A stretch of 64,000 nt of DNA from Helicostylum pulchrum (taxonomy: Eukaryota > Mucoromycota > Mucoromycetes > Mucorales > Mucoraceae): positions 248,001-312,000 of the forward strand of contig JAIXMO010000008.1 in NCBI GenBank assembly GCA_025677825.1. Direction: 5' to 3'. Under the pieces are notes generated by a model. That model was not told the origin of the DNA. It did not search any database and was given only the letters and a program-made list of their open reading frames with translations. This document shows positions 11,706-22,816 of the stretch, piece by piece (the first letter of the stretch is position 1; every line of letters starts with the position of its first letter). A program made the position numbers and the translations under genes.

Positions 11706-14700
11706 AAGAGAAGAGAAAGAGAGAGAGAAAGAGAGAGAAGAAAGAGAGAGAGAAAGAGAGAGAGAAAAGAGAGACGAGAAAGAGAGGAAGAAAGAGAAAG
11801 AGAGAAAAGGAGAGAGAGAAGGAGAGAAAAGAGAGAGAGAAAGAGAGAGATAAAGAGAGAGAGAACGAGAGGAGAGAGAGAGAAGGAGAGAGAGAGAGCA
11901 GAGATAGAGAGAGAGAGAGAGAGAGAGAGTGTGTGTGACTGAATGATGTTTTTATTTTGTAGTTATTCGAAACAAAACCGCACAATCACTCACCATTTTA
12001 TTCACTCACGTATACCCTACTATCTGGCCTTCCTTTTTCAAAGAGATGATGGCAGTGGCAAAGACACCCTCTGGCACACCCTCTCATGAAAAGGCCGCCG
12101 ATTTCTTTCTTCGACTTTGCATCAGTATCGACGAAGAAATTGCTCGTATGGATATTCCTCGCTCACGTGAAGAAGTAATTCGAAATACAAATATTAAGGA
12201 TGCTATGCGTCTAGGCGATATTCAATTATTAGCTTCCTTTTGGTTCGAGCTCTTGCAAGAGTTTAGATCGACAAACCCCAGTATTGCTCAATTGGCTTTG
12301 AAAAATATCGGTTCTTATATTGCTTGGATGGATATTTCCTTGGTTGTCAATGACCAAGTCATGAACGTCTTGTACGAGTTATTGGCCGATTCAAACTTGC
12401 GTATTCCCGCCTGTGAGTGTCTTGCTGATGTTATTAGTAAGGGTATGTTACCAATGGATAAATTGAATATGCTTCAAATGTTGAATATTACAAACATGTT
12501 GACAAGATTGGATTTGGTAAGTTTACACACAAATATATGCGGTATTTTTTTTTTATTGACTAGACTATATATAGTCTGATCCTGAATTTGTTGAATATGT
12601 TGCTCGTTTGATCAATGCTTTGGGTACTGAACTTTGTAAAATTTATGCCGAGACTTCGCTTCCTGTTGAAGGAAAGACAACCGCTTGGTCCATGATCGAA
12701 CAAGTAACTCCTTACTTGTTACAATTTTTGGCAAATGAATTTGACGATACTTCTTCTGCTGTCTTCCCATTTGTGAATGACATGTTGTACATTGTTCGTA
12801 TTATATTATCCCTTTTTATTTTATATATTTGTACTAAACTTTTTTTTTGTTTTTTTAAAAAAATAGTATAAGAGACAAAAGAAACAACAGCAGTCTCTTT
12901 CACAAGGTCAACACGAATTTTTGGTATCATTATTAAACGTTGTAGTTGTAAAGTTGAGATACGATGATGAGACTGAATGGGACGCTGACGAGGATGAGCC
13001 AGAGGAAGAAGCCTTGTTTTTTGAAATGAGAAAGGTATATTAAAAGAAGAAAAAAAATAGTGTCGAAATTTATTAAACCCAATTTTTTTTAATGGCTTAG
13101 AATTTAAGAATTTTTGCAGAACATATTGCCATGATTAACGAAGAATTGTACGTTCGTTATATCCATTCATTTGTCATGGATACTTTAAATAAATATAAAA
13201 ATGGAACTGAATTGAATTGGCGTGATGTTGAATTATGCCTCTATGTTCTTTACTGTTACGGTGAAGCTCTTTCAAAGGCTTCCATGATATTCGTAAACCC
13301 CGATGATACTTTAAGTCCTTTAGGTGATTTAGTAGCTGAAATGGTTTCTTCTAGTAAGTGCAATATATGTGTATATAAAAAGAGATAGAGTTATTAAATT
13401 ATTTATTTGTGTGCGTGTGTATAGACATTTCTGCTTATCCTCATCCTTCTACTGCTTTACAATATTTCGAAAACATCTCTCGTTACTACCAATATTTTGA
13501 ACAACGTCCTGCTTTACTTCCTCAAGCATTAGCAGCATTTGTCGATACACGTGGTTTGCACCACCCCGTAAAACAAATCCGTACTAGATGCTGGTACCTT
13601 TTCCAACGTTTTGTAAAGAACCTTCGACCCAAGATGGGAAATTATGTCGAGAATGTACTTTCTTCTCTTGGTGATTTATTGACCATTCAATCTGAACCTG
13701 TAGTTGAAACCAATACCATGGACGGCATGCCTATTCCTGCAGCCTCTACTTTTGACAGCCAACTGTACTTGTTTGAAACTGTTGGCTTGTTGATTTCGTT
13801 GGAAGGTATCGACCCTATGAAACAAACAGAATACCTTCAAATTGTTTTAGAGCCTTTGGTTAAAGGAATTCAAACTTCCATGGGCCAATCTTATAGCCCA
13901 GAAGATGAATTGTTCTTGCTTCAGTTGCATCATTATATTATGGCCATTGGCAGTGTTGCTAAAGGTAAAAAAATAAATATAAAAACAAAAAAAAATGTAT
14001 ATATAATAATACTTACATACATATCCATATCTAGGGTTCCCTACTTTGGTTAAATCAGCAGACAGTGTTCAACAACCTTGGGCAGCAGTGTTTGTTCAAG
14101 CTACAGAAATTATTCTAAGCGCATTACGAAACTTTAATCAAATTTCAGTTATCCGCGACGCGGTTCGATACACATTTGCACGATTGATTACATGCTTAGG
14201 AAGCGAAGTATTACCTTATTTACCCAACCTTATCGACGGACTATTGACAGAATGTGAAGTGACCGAGTTGGTTGACTTTTTACCTTTTATTGGACTGGTT
14301 GCACACAAATACAAACCTATGATTGAACCCATCATCGATGAGCTTTTACTACCTCTTGTGCGACGCGTATTTGATTTCTTAAATACGACACCCACGGGTA
14401 CAGATGAAGCCGTTTTGCTTTTAGATCTTCGCAAGGCGTACTTAAATTTCATCCTGAGTTTGTTTAACTCCAACGTGGAAAGTGTGTTTGTCAGTGAGCG
14501 CAATTTGGAACACTTGCCTACCATCATGCAAACGTTTGTACATTTCGCAAAAGATAATTCGGACCCCACTACGCAAAAGATGTCGTTTGGTGTCTTTTTG
14601 AAAATGGTCAATTCTTGGACAATGCCTGTTGAGAATGTAAATAATCAGCAACCTGTACCTGGATTCGATCAGTTTGTTTATAATGAACTTTTACCTATTA

Positions 14701-15100
14701 CATTTACTGTTCCTATGAGTGCGGCTTTCAATTTAGCGGATGGACAATCGATTTTGGTACCGTATAAAATATATTGGGTTTTTTATACGTAAAAAAAAAA
14801 AAAAAAAACTAATTTTTTTGTGTGCGTATAGGTATTTGGTGAAATGACAACAATTCAAAAGACTTTGTTTGTTAAACAAGGAAATAACTTTATTGAATAC
14901 ATGAACAATGTTTTCTTTCCTTCTATTCAATGTCCTACTGAAACAGCGGAAAGATATTGTCAAGCTGTTAGACAATACGATTCTAGAGCATTTAAAAAAT
15001 ATTTCCAGGTAAAATTTATCAAAAATAATCAAAAATACTTTGCCGTGTTTAACAATTTTTTTTTTATCTGTAGTCTTTCATTTCTGAAGCCAAAAATTAA
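11056..15100 (+). CDS. LOS1: Exportin-T (tRNA exportin, Los1/XPOT)
   Basis: Importin-beta family exportin that carries mature tRNAs to the cytoplasm with RanGTP. Twelve exons give 990 residues (human XPOT is about 960): 11056-11124, 11234-11316, 11383-11439, 11523-11626, 11963-12516, 12575-12793, 12867-13034, 13101-13353, 13425-13964, 14035-14756, 14832-15008 and 15074-15100. All phases close. Recognisable family stretches include MARMDIPRS-like ARMDIPRSREEVIRNTNIKD, NIGSYIAWMDISLVVNDQVM, the helix pair around RGLHHPVKQIRTRCWYLFQR, and FMRTFVHFAKDNSDPTTQK-like TFVHFAKDNSDPTTQKMSF. The protein is all-helical HEAT repeats with an acidic loop near residues 350-360 (DADEDEPEEE). The sixth exon uses a weak donor, GTTCGT. 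Intron 4 contains a long GA tract. The last exon is only 27 nt. Confidence 0.95.
11650..11930. repeat. ~280-bp polypurine (GA-rich) tract in intron 4 of LOS1
   Basis: The LOS1 sense strand is almost pure purine for about 280 nt (variants of GAGAGAGAAAGA), with only a few scattered pyrimidines, ending in a short TG run. The intron (11627-11962, 336 nt) is several times longer than its neighbours because of it. Such tracts can form intramolecular triplexes. Open frames on both strands here are repeat artefacts. Confidence 0.95.
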
Positions 15101-15431
15101 AATTATATAAAGCAACAAAAAACATATCTCCCCCCAACCCCCAACCCCTTCTTTTTTCTTAATAAAAAAATAAAAAACAACTGTAGAATTATGCGTAACA
15201 TTTTTTTTTTTTTAATCGGAGAGATTGTGGTACAGTAAAGTGTAGTGGCACTGAGGTGGGCCCCTATAATGTGGCTGAAAAGGGAACCCACATTTTTTTT
15301 CTACTCAACCCGTTTTGCCTCTTCTCTCTCTCATGTTTCACAAACGTACATGTCTATGGAAGAGATCTGCCGATAGGGAATTTACGTACACTTGGGCTTA
15401 TATAAACCTCGTCAAAGGCAGTTTGAATAAC

Positions 15432-15433
<2 letters not shown>

Positions 15434-15467
<34 letters not shown>
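15434..15467. repeat. T34 homopolymer
   Basis: An uninterrupted run of 34 T on plus, the longest homopolymer noticed in the window. Length may be affected by sequencing slippage. Confidence 0.9.
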
Positions 15468-15469
<2 letters not shown>

Positions 15470-15581
15470 ATGAATTTGTTTTTAATCGCGACTAGTATAC
15501 AGTACTTTTTATCATCTCTTGCGGCAATACATGATTGATTTACCTCCCCGTTCCTGGATTATTATTACACAATAACTTAAT

Positions 15582-15584
<3 letters not shown>

Positions 15585-15613
<29 letters not shown>
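15585..15613. repeat. T29 homopolymer
   Basis: An uninterrupted run of 29 T, about 120 bp after the T34 run and in the same orientation. Confidence 0.9.
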
Positions 15614-15616
<3 letters not shown>

Positions 15617-16085
15617 TGGCGTTTTTTTATTATTATTGTTCCAAAAGTATAAACATGCAAAACTCGGTTCCATATATATAATTATTTGGCATGAATGCTT
15701 GGCTTATCAGCCCCAAACAATTCAACTTGATTATAAAGTTTTAAAAAGAAAAAGTGGCTGATAATTTACAGAAATAGTCGCGCTTTTTTGTTAAGGTGCA
15801 CCATTTCTTATTAAAAAAAAAGGTACTAGTATAAACGGTAAATAGGAACAACTACAGCACTTAAAAATAAACAAAGTTTCATGTGAATAATTTAAAACTG
15901 CGTTTTTTCTGGAAGAATAAAGTTTTTTTTATTAAGTAAGGGTAGGGCCTTCTTGGCATTTATCATTATTACTACTATCATTTTTTTTACTAGCAAATCT
16001 CATCTAGCGCGCAACAAATACACACTGCTATTAAACTATGTACAAAAAGTCAGTATCTTGCACATTTTTATCTACCTAGTCATAT

Positions 16086-16343
16086 TTACCATCCCCAACA
16101 GCAAGAGTGATCACTTTCTTTAGGACTTTCTTGTTGGACAATGATGGTTTGAGGTGGAGGTCTATACGTTATTCATCAAATTAGTCTCTTGGATACGAAA
16201 AAAAAAAAAAAAAAAACTTTCTTTCTCAGTAACACTTACGTTGGTTGATAGTATTGTCCTCCTTGTTCTTGACCGGGTGGAGGATAATTATAACCCCCTT
16301 GTTGTTGAGGAGCTGCATAGTATTGACCTGCTTCACCAGACAT
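16086..16343 (-). CDS. Small Pro/Gln/Tyr-rich cysteine-tailed protein (CYSTM-like)
   Basis: Two exons, 16343-16240 and 16161-16086, encode 59 residues: a Gly-Tyr-Pro-Gln-rich N-terminal half (YNYPPPGQEQGG), then PPPQTIIVQQESPKES, ending in SCCWGW. This layout resembles CYSTM-domain proteins, short tail-anchored stress-tolerance proteins that end in a Cys-rich hydrophobic segment. Here the Cys-rich tail is very short (two Cys between aromatic residues), so membrane anchoring would need palmitoylation or is absent; the assignment is tentative. The intron is GT-AG and restores phase. A decayed copy lies 2.3 kb away at 18620-18900. Confidence 0.75.
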
Positions 16344-18619
16344 ATTATTTATTTTATTTTTTAAAGAAAAAAGTAGAAGAAAGAAAAAAAAAAAAGTCAA
16401 TTTAAACATCTGCAATATCTTTTTTATAACCTCCATCCCGTGTAACAATAATGACAGAAAAAAAAAAACGTTAGAGTGGAGGGGGGGGGGTTTGTGAGAC
16501 AGTAGACACATGATGAATATACATAAAACAGTTACGCGGGAAAGTTTTTTTTTTTTTTTTTCGCTTAATAGCAAAAGTCTGTTTATAGCCAAGGTCAAAT
16601 AGTGATTTTTTTTTTCTAAAAAAAAACAGATACGGAAATATTCGAGGTAGGCATAGACAAGAGATGTGGGTTTGGTCTGTAAGGGTAATCGATACAGCAT
16701 TAGCTACAGTTTATTATACTTCTGTATACTTATGCTAGGGGCATCGAAGAAATAAAATCCAAGTAGATTACCTGACGGTCCACTCTATCATATTTTTTTT
16801 TTCTTTTTATTTTTTAATTACTGGCTGCATAAAAAAAAATTACTGAAAGTGCTTCTGAAAAAGCAATATAACAGGTTAGGTCTTAAAAAAATATCGTGCA
16901 AGCTTTTTTTTAAAAGTGCACCCAGTGAACCGGGTTTCGCGTATGTACAATTTTATAAGTCTGGCAAAAAGTGAGATACACTTTTAACACTGAAAATACA
17001 ATTTATATATCTCGATAAGGCGAGTAAATACTATTAGTCCGTATCTGCTCTAATACAAATAATTCTCACTGCCAATTTCTATAAATAAAAACCAACTTGA
17101 GGGATTTTTTTTTTCTCGCACGAATCATAAAATCATCATCTACATACCAATTTTTATTTGTCTTAAAAAAAAAGAACATACTGGAACGTCTACTTTCCTG
17201 TTTAGCTCGATTCCTAATACTATAAAAGAGAGAGGTTTTCTTTTTAGCCTTTCTTTTTCATTCTTAGAAACTTCTCTACTACAATCCAGAAATATGCTCA
17301 AATTCTCTTCAAATAATGATCAAGTACTACTGAAACTCTTCCAAAATGCTCCTGAAGTACTGCCTAAAACTCTCTGTCTTGTTACTCTACCGGTTCTCCC
17401 ACTTTCTTTTCTTTAAAAAATCTTGGTTCCTACTCAGCTTATTCTCTGCACAAACCTCAAATCTCCCACTGATACTGGTTGCTGATGTTGATACTACTAT
17501 GTCTGTCAAAGACTACTCTATATAGTCTGCCTTCTCTACTATACTATAGGCTCTCTGGTGGTGCAATATCTACTCTTTTGGCCCAGCCTTTGCATATGGC
17601 TCTTGTATAAAAATAGGCGTGTGTATAGCTAAGTGGTGTGTATAAATTCACACAAAGCATACTGGACCATCTATTAATCACTCATATAAAGCACGTGAAA
17701 TCATGCAAAGCACACTCATATTTTATCTTTAAAATAAAATCATCCCCCTTTATTTATAATATTGATGAGAGAATAATAAACGACTTTTTTAACTTGCGCA
17801 AAGTAAACAAATCATGCAAAAAAAAAAAAGAGAAAATATTAGAGATAAATAAGCGAAAATGAACTACCTAATATCGCTTTGCTTTCTGTTATTATAATAA
17901 AATAGAGAAGGTATTGGTATGAACAGCTCTTTTTCATTTTCATTATACACTTATAAATCTCTAAATAATGATGTTGTTTTTGTAAAGATAAATCAATCTT
18001 TTTTAAAACGGTAAACATTATTTCACGGGTTCGATAGTGATACGAAATGAGCAGATATATTTTAACTAGCTTATTTTGGATGCCTTGACAAAAAAAAAAA
18101 GACCTCACTCAAACCTTTGCGTACTATAAAAAGATAAGGGGGTAATAACCCACTTTTTTTTTTTTTAAGTTTAACAAGCAGCTCTGTATTTTAGTATACG
18201 CCATTGGAACCTAAAAAAAAGCACTCTATCATGTGGATCGATTTCAAAAAAATTCGATAGTTATTCTCTCTGGATCCATAAAGTGGCGAATATTTTTAAT
18301 CGAGGAAAAAAAATATTGTTTGCATCTGGTGGCATACTTTTCAAACATTATTGTAATACGCCAAAAGGTATTTTTTTTACTACTCATGCATAAAAAGAAA
18401 CTGTTTTACATCTCCTAAATATAGTAAATTTGCCAAATCTCGACAATAGGAGTGCTCGCGTTCTCGCTTTTAAACGATAGTTGTCTTCTTTTTTTTTTAT
18501 TTAAAAAACAGGTATATATAGCCATCTAGTTTATACATGTCGATAGTTTTTAGTGCACAATAAAAAAAAAGTAATAGATATTTTAACTCTGGTTGTATCA
18601 TTATCTTTTTTTCTTATTA
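16344..18619. other. Long gene-poor interval
   Basis: No supported gene. A CT-rich stretch at about 17230-17600 has a TATAAA-like box (17221), a pyrimidine leader and a 40-codon open frame from 17294. Its opening phrase, ACTTCTCTACTAC, recurs near 24647, so this may be an old dispersed element. The remaining small open frames (17638-17862, 17839-18108 and 18233-18418) are Lys/Ile/Phe-rich AT artefacts. Confidence 0.5.
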
Positions 18620-18900
18620 TTCTCTCGGTAGTAAGAAATTGCAACCTCCTTGTTGTGTAGAAGTTGCATAACACCAACCTGCCTTTTTTTACTGCTTCAA
18701 TATATATATAATCAAAAAAAAAAAAAGAAAGGGAGAGGGAAAGCTCTCCTAGCATATTTTTTATAGTTTTTTTGTTCCACTCCCCTCGTGTAACAAAAAT
18801 GCCAAAAAAAAAATAACGCTACTTTTTTGTTAGGCAGTACACATGACATAACTGTTACTGGACTAAGGAACAAAAAAAAAATCGTCATTTAATAGCAAGA
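18620..18900 (-). pseudogene. Decayed duplicate of the CYSTM-like gene and its promoter
   Basis: The segment aligns with 16290-16590, covering the N-terminal coding part and upstream region of the CYSTM-like gene. Shared blocks include CCTTGTTGT(T)GAGGAGCTGCATA-like sequence at about 18645-18670, the GTGTAACAA block near 18790, and the CAGTA...ACACATGA...ACTGTTAC block near 18835-18860. The start codon is lost, a stop follows the second conserved codon block, and the second exon was not found. Identity is roughly 75-80% by eye. Confidence 0.7.
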
Positions 18901-19322
18901 AAAAAAAAGGGTCTTTAAGCTCCTTTCTCTCTTTTATAAGTGTTTGTATAGTAGTAAGAGTAAGTACATCTATATTTTACTTGCATTATGCAAATTTATG
19001 TAGTCATCGGCTTCACCTAGCATATCTAATATTAACAAACACCTTGTGTGTTTAAAAAAGAAGCGCGGCAAAATACGAGAAAATAAATAGTGTGAAAGTG
19101 ATGAGCAATTACATAATTTGACCATGACGGATGTTTCCCAGGTTTTAATTTTTTTTTCATAACAAATGATTTTTAAGGCGGGTAAAGCAGATTACCGTTT
19201 AAAGATAAAAATAAAAATAATACCAGAACCCCCCCTCTCTCTCTCTCTTTTATCTCTCTTCTTTTTTTTTTTTTCTCCTTTAAATTTTCTCTCTCTTTTT
19301 TCTCTTTTTTTTTTTTATTACT
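18901..19322. other. Upstream region of the 104-aa gene
   Basis: AT-rich sequence ending in about 90 bp of almost pure CT (19230-19320) that runs up to the ATG at 19323. This pyrimidine leader recurs before several genes in the window. Confidence 0.6.
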
Positions 19323-19637
19323 ATGGGATTTATCGACAAATTACGAACACAATACGATTTACATCAAGTAAATAGGTATACTAAACGAAGAGAAGAGCAA
19401 TCTGATTTTGCATTCAAGGATAAGGATTTTTATCGAACAAACTACAGAGACGGTGTGTACAGTTCCATGGATAACACAAGTCCCTCTTTTTCACGTCGAT
19501 CTTCTTCTTCTTCTCGTAAATCGTCTGTCGTTTCTTGGTCCAGTACGGTTTCTGACCTGATCAAAAAGAAGAAAAGAAGGTCACTGGCAACAGAACAAAA
19601 CAAGACTTCAGAGTCTTACACTATGGGAGGAGAGTAA
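19323..19637 (+). CDS. Small Ser/Lys/Arg-rich protein of unknown function (104 aa)
   Basis: A single-exon reading frame opens directly after a long CT leader and has balanced codon use. The protein begins [19 protein letters not shown] with many charged residues ([17 protein letters not shown]), followed by a Ser cluster (about residues 56-77, [17 protein letters not shown]) and a basic patch IKKKKRRS. The Ser/Arg clusters would be good kinase targets. MG at the start does not fit a strong myristoylation context. No family is recognised; it may be specific to the lineage. The mixed-composition N-terminus and leader favour a real gene over a chance frame. Confidence 0.7.
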   Translation: MGFIDKLRTQYDLHQVNRYTKRREEQSDFAFKDKDFYRTNYRDGVYSSMDNTSPSFSRRSSSSSRKSSVVSWSSTVSDLIKKKKRRSLATEQNKTSESYTMGGE

Positions 19638-21889
19638 ACTTCAATTACTTATACATATATTCTATTTAATAAATTAAAATAAAACCACAACAGAAGCAGT
19701 TTTGTGTGTGTGTATGTGTGTATGTGTGCATGCTTATATATATATATATATAAAAGAGATCAGATTCTTTCTTTTGCTTAGAATGTATCTTTTTTCTCTC
19801 TCTTTTTTGTATTGTAAGGAGACTAAAATTAATATCCTGGGATTGAGTTCTTTAAACTAGTTTTTTTTTTTCCTTTGGGCGCACAGAGTTTTTTTTTTTT
19901 CTTTCCTTTAATAACAATTCCTTCCGTAAAAAAAAAAAAAATAGATGTACAACCCCATTTCTTTTTTTTTTTAAAAAAACAACAAAGAGGTAAATACTAC
20001 ATTTATGTTGTCATCTGCTTTAATAGACTTGTATCTTCACTGATGAACCGATATATATAAAACAGTACATGTAGTGTGTGTCACAGTCCTTTGTTGATAA
20101 ATGTGATTACGTACGCACACAGTTAAAAAAAAAAAAAATTTGAGAGAAGGGGGGATTTATAACACTTGGCAAAGGTTTTACATACAAAGAGTGTATAGGT
20201 CATGTGAAATCGGCATATTACATAATCCTATGGTTTCCAAAACCCTTATGAAGGATGTTTACCCCTCACCTTTTTTAGGCCCGCTTTCCTCTTTAATCAG
20301 ATTGTTATGCAGAAATTTCAAAACAAGTCTTGACGATTCTTTGTTGCAAAATAACACTGCTATAAACGGGTGGTGACCCACTTGGTTCTTAATAAAAAGC
20401 ACCAGATTACTGGTAAACAAAGGTAATCATTATTGTTTATGTTAATATCGCTAATATGTATACACGCAATAAATTAAGTGGCATAATTCATCCTCTACTG
20501 CTTTTTTTGGTTCACCCTTATACTCGTAGTAGCACGGGACTATATAGGCCCCGCTTTTCAAAGACGTGACAATTCTTGCTGTGCATTAATAAAAAGCATA
20601 CATGGTTGTACTACATGCAATCATACTTTTGCTAACACAGGTTATTTTCTTGAAACATTAAAAAGAACGTTTCAAGAAGGACGCCACATTTCTGCTTTGT
20701 AAAGAAGTTTCTGTAATCCCATCTTTGAGCTTTAAAAAAGTATTTAAAAAAGCGATGGGCCACGTTTTTTTCAACGGTAGTTTATTATAACAGCTCGATT
20801 TAGTAAAATTTCGTCGATCCAGTTTTCCTTCTTTTCGAAGCTAATTAGAACCAAAAAGATTTTTTGTATTAAAAAAGAATGATCAATTTTTTTTTTAAAA
20901 AAAAAGCAAGTTGTTTTCTCTTTGTAACGCATTGTGTCGTATCAAAACAAACGTATACAAAACTTACAATTCGCTTACGACTGGAAGTTCTTTTATACTT
21001 GTCATCTTTTTTCATCTGTACAATGCCAACTAAAAAAAATAATAATCTATTAGGCATTCTATTTTTGCACAAATATGATTTATAAAACGCCAATCTAAAT
21101 AACGAACGTATACACACAAAAGCACATGAGTTATCATGTATATGCAACTTGATAATTTGTTGTTTAAACATTTTAGACGTATAGTGCGAGTAAATGGGGA
21201 TGTGGGTACTTGACTCTTTTTTTTTTAAAAACAGTTGTACACAGAAAAACCTATTAAAGGCAAGTATAAATGAAGGATATATTTTAAATCACCAATCGTT
21301 CAAGATAAACTATTTGCAGTGATTTAATTTATAATTTTGAGCACCCGCTATATAACTGGGCGGGTTTTTACATCAATTGTGTTTAATGATCAAGCAGAAT
21401 ATATACAATTCAAATTATTATAATTGATTTAATTAAATAGTAACTTTTGTTTTTAAAGACTCCTATACAAGCACATGTAATCGTCTTTTTTTTTTTATGC
21501 CCTTATTATTTAAGAAATTAATAAACGATAGTGTGTTTTCTCAGTAGTAAATCGTTGGTATAGTAAGCGTATACAACAACTGTAAAAGGTTAAATGTAAA
21601 AAAAATAATAAATAAGCACGAATAATTATACAAGATGTAATGTACGCGGCAGAATGGTAAATTAGATTTACTCCTGTATTTCTCCTTCAATTAGAGGGGA
21701 GATATTACAATTTGATCAAGTGCTACATTACAAAAAATGGTTCTCTGTACGTAGATCTAATTTCTTTCTTGTGCACCATTAGAGTAACCAAACTTATTTA
21801 TTTTTATACATATATAATAGACCTTCGACGCCTGTCATTTAATTTATTTATTCCCTTTTTTCTTTTCTAATTTTTTCTTAATACATAAT
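19638..21889. other. Gene-poor interval
   Basis: AT-rich sequence with a TG/TA microsatellite at the start and no convincing gene. Open frames at 20140-20376, 20869-21171 and 20879-21085 have no motif. The 3' end (about 21815-21889) has a TATA-like ACATATATAATAG and a T/C-rich leader for the next gene. Confidence 0.55.
19702..19752. repeat. TG/TA microsatellite
   Basis: Compound dinucleotide array: TGTG with interspersed ATG, then a pure TA run of about 18 nt. It lies about 65 bp after the stop of the 104-aa gene. Confidence 0.9.
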
Positions 21890-22816
21890 ATGCCGCAACA
21901 ACAAATTATGTCTTCTTCTTTAACACAGCAAGACGGTTTGATTAAATTACCAAAGCCTTCCTCACTTTTATTAAAGCGTTTAGCTCCAAAGCATGGCCAC
22001 AAAAAAAACTTAACAATCATGACACCTTCCTACAATGAAGATTCAGTCACCAATGGTATCCAATCTGCTCCATTAAGAAAAACCACCATTGCTTGCTTTC
22101 ATCAAGGTTCCAATAAAAATAAAGTTGTCAAAAGATCTCCTCCTTCTTCTTTATCCAACAGCGCCATAAAATCCAGTAACAACAGACCCTACTACACGAA
22201 CAATGTTCCTGCTACTGCGTCTGCCGCCTCTGCACCGTGGCCAAAGACCTCTGCTCAAGCACGATTCCCTAGTCCACCCATTGTACCTAGCCAACAGCCT
22301 GCCTGGGCTCAATACCGTCACCAGCTCAAGACTGCCAACGTCCCCAACTTTCCTCGTACGCCTGTAAAGACAGTATCACCACAACCTCCTCAGCAACCTC
22401 AACCTCCACAACATTTATCTCAAAAGCAAAAGTTTTTACAGCCCTTTGAATACTTGTATGATAATATAGAACAAACACGCGTCTTAAAATCAACACTGGA
22501 TGATCAAATTCGTCGCTCTTCTTCCTTGATGCAAACCTTGCAGTCGTCTGGTACGATGGTCGAATCGCTCGTACGTCGCCAAGTACGTGATATGATGGAC
22601 GACGCCTTCGAGTCCCGGTTACGTGAATGTACTGACCGTATCACTCGTTTAGAGCACCGTGTACCAACTATAAAAGATATACCCATTTCTCCTGCTGTCT
22701 CTCCATCTCCTACGTCTGATACTACTTCTATGACTAAGGAACAGCCGGCTGTTAAAGATTTACTAGCTCAACTTATGAATAGAATAGATCAATTAGAGAC
22801 AAAATTAGTTAAATAA
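21890..22816 (+). CDS. Intrinsically disordered protein with C-terminal helices (308 aa), function unknown
   Basis: A single-exon frame opens after a T/C-rich leader and a TATA-like box about 80 bp upstream. The first 200 residues are low-complexity, rich in Pro, Gln and Ser, with phrases such as SAPLRKTTIACFHQGSN and ARFPSPPIVPSQQPAWAQYR. Residues about 190-255 look helical and structured (FEYLYDNIEQTRVLKSTLDD, then VESLVRRQVRDMMDDAFESR). The last 25 residues form an amphipathic heptad-like helix, LLAQLMNRIDQLETKLVK, suggesting a coiled-coil oligomeriser. Codon third positions are strongly non-random, so it is coding. I do not recognise the family. The basic, Pro-rich N-terminus would suit a cytoskeletal or nuclear scaffold, but that is inference. 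Confidence 0.82.
   Translation: MPQQQIMSSSLTQQDGLIKLPKPSSLLLKRLAPKHGHKKNLTIMTPSYNEDSVTNGIQSAPLRKTTIACFHQGSNKNKVVKRSPPSSLSNSAIKSSNNRPYYTNNVPATASAASAPWPKTSAQARFPSPPIVPSQQPAWAQYRHQLKTANVPNFPRTPVKTVSPQPPQQPQPPQHLSQKQKFLQPFEYLYDNIEQTRVLKSTLDDQIRRSSSLMQTLQSSGTMVESLVRRQVRDMMDDAFESRLRECTDRITRLEHRVPTIKDIPISPAVSPSPTSDTTSMTKEQPAVKDLLAQLMNRIDQLETKLVK

Larger units (their letters stand above)
15101..16085. other. Intergenic region between convergent LOS1 and CYSTM-like genes
   Basis: About 1 kb between two converging gene ends. It contains two very long T runs (15434-15467 and 15585-15613) and otherwise AT-rich sequence. No coding signal was seen. Confidence 0.65.

Noticed and set aside
11515..11985. Long open frames on both strands in the GA tract (156 and 113 codons)
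   Set aside because: They are low-complexity Ser/Leu/Phe or Arg/Glu/Lys readings of a purine repeat inside a LOS1 intron.
14216..14651. Antisense frames (131 and 69 codons) over LOS1 exon 10
   Set aside because: Shadows of a conserved coding exon on the opposite strand.
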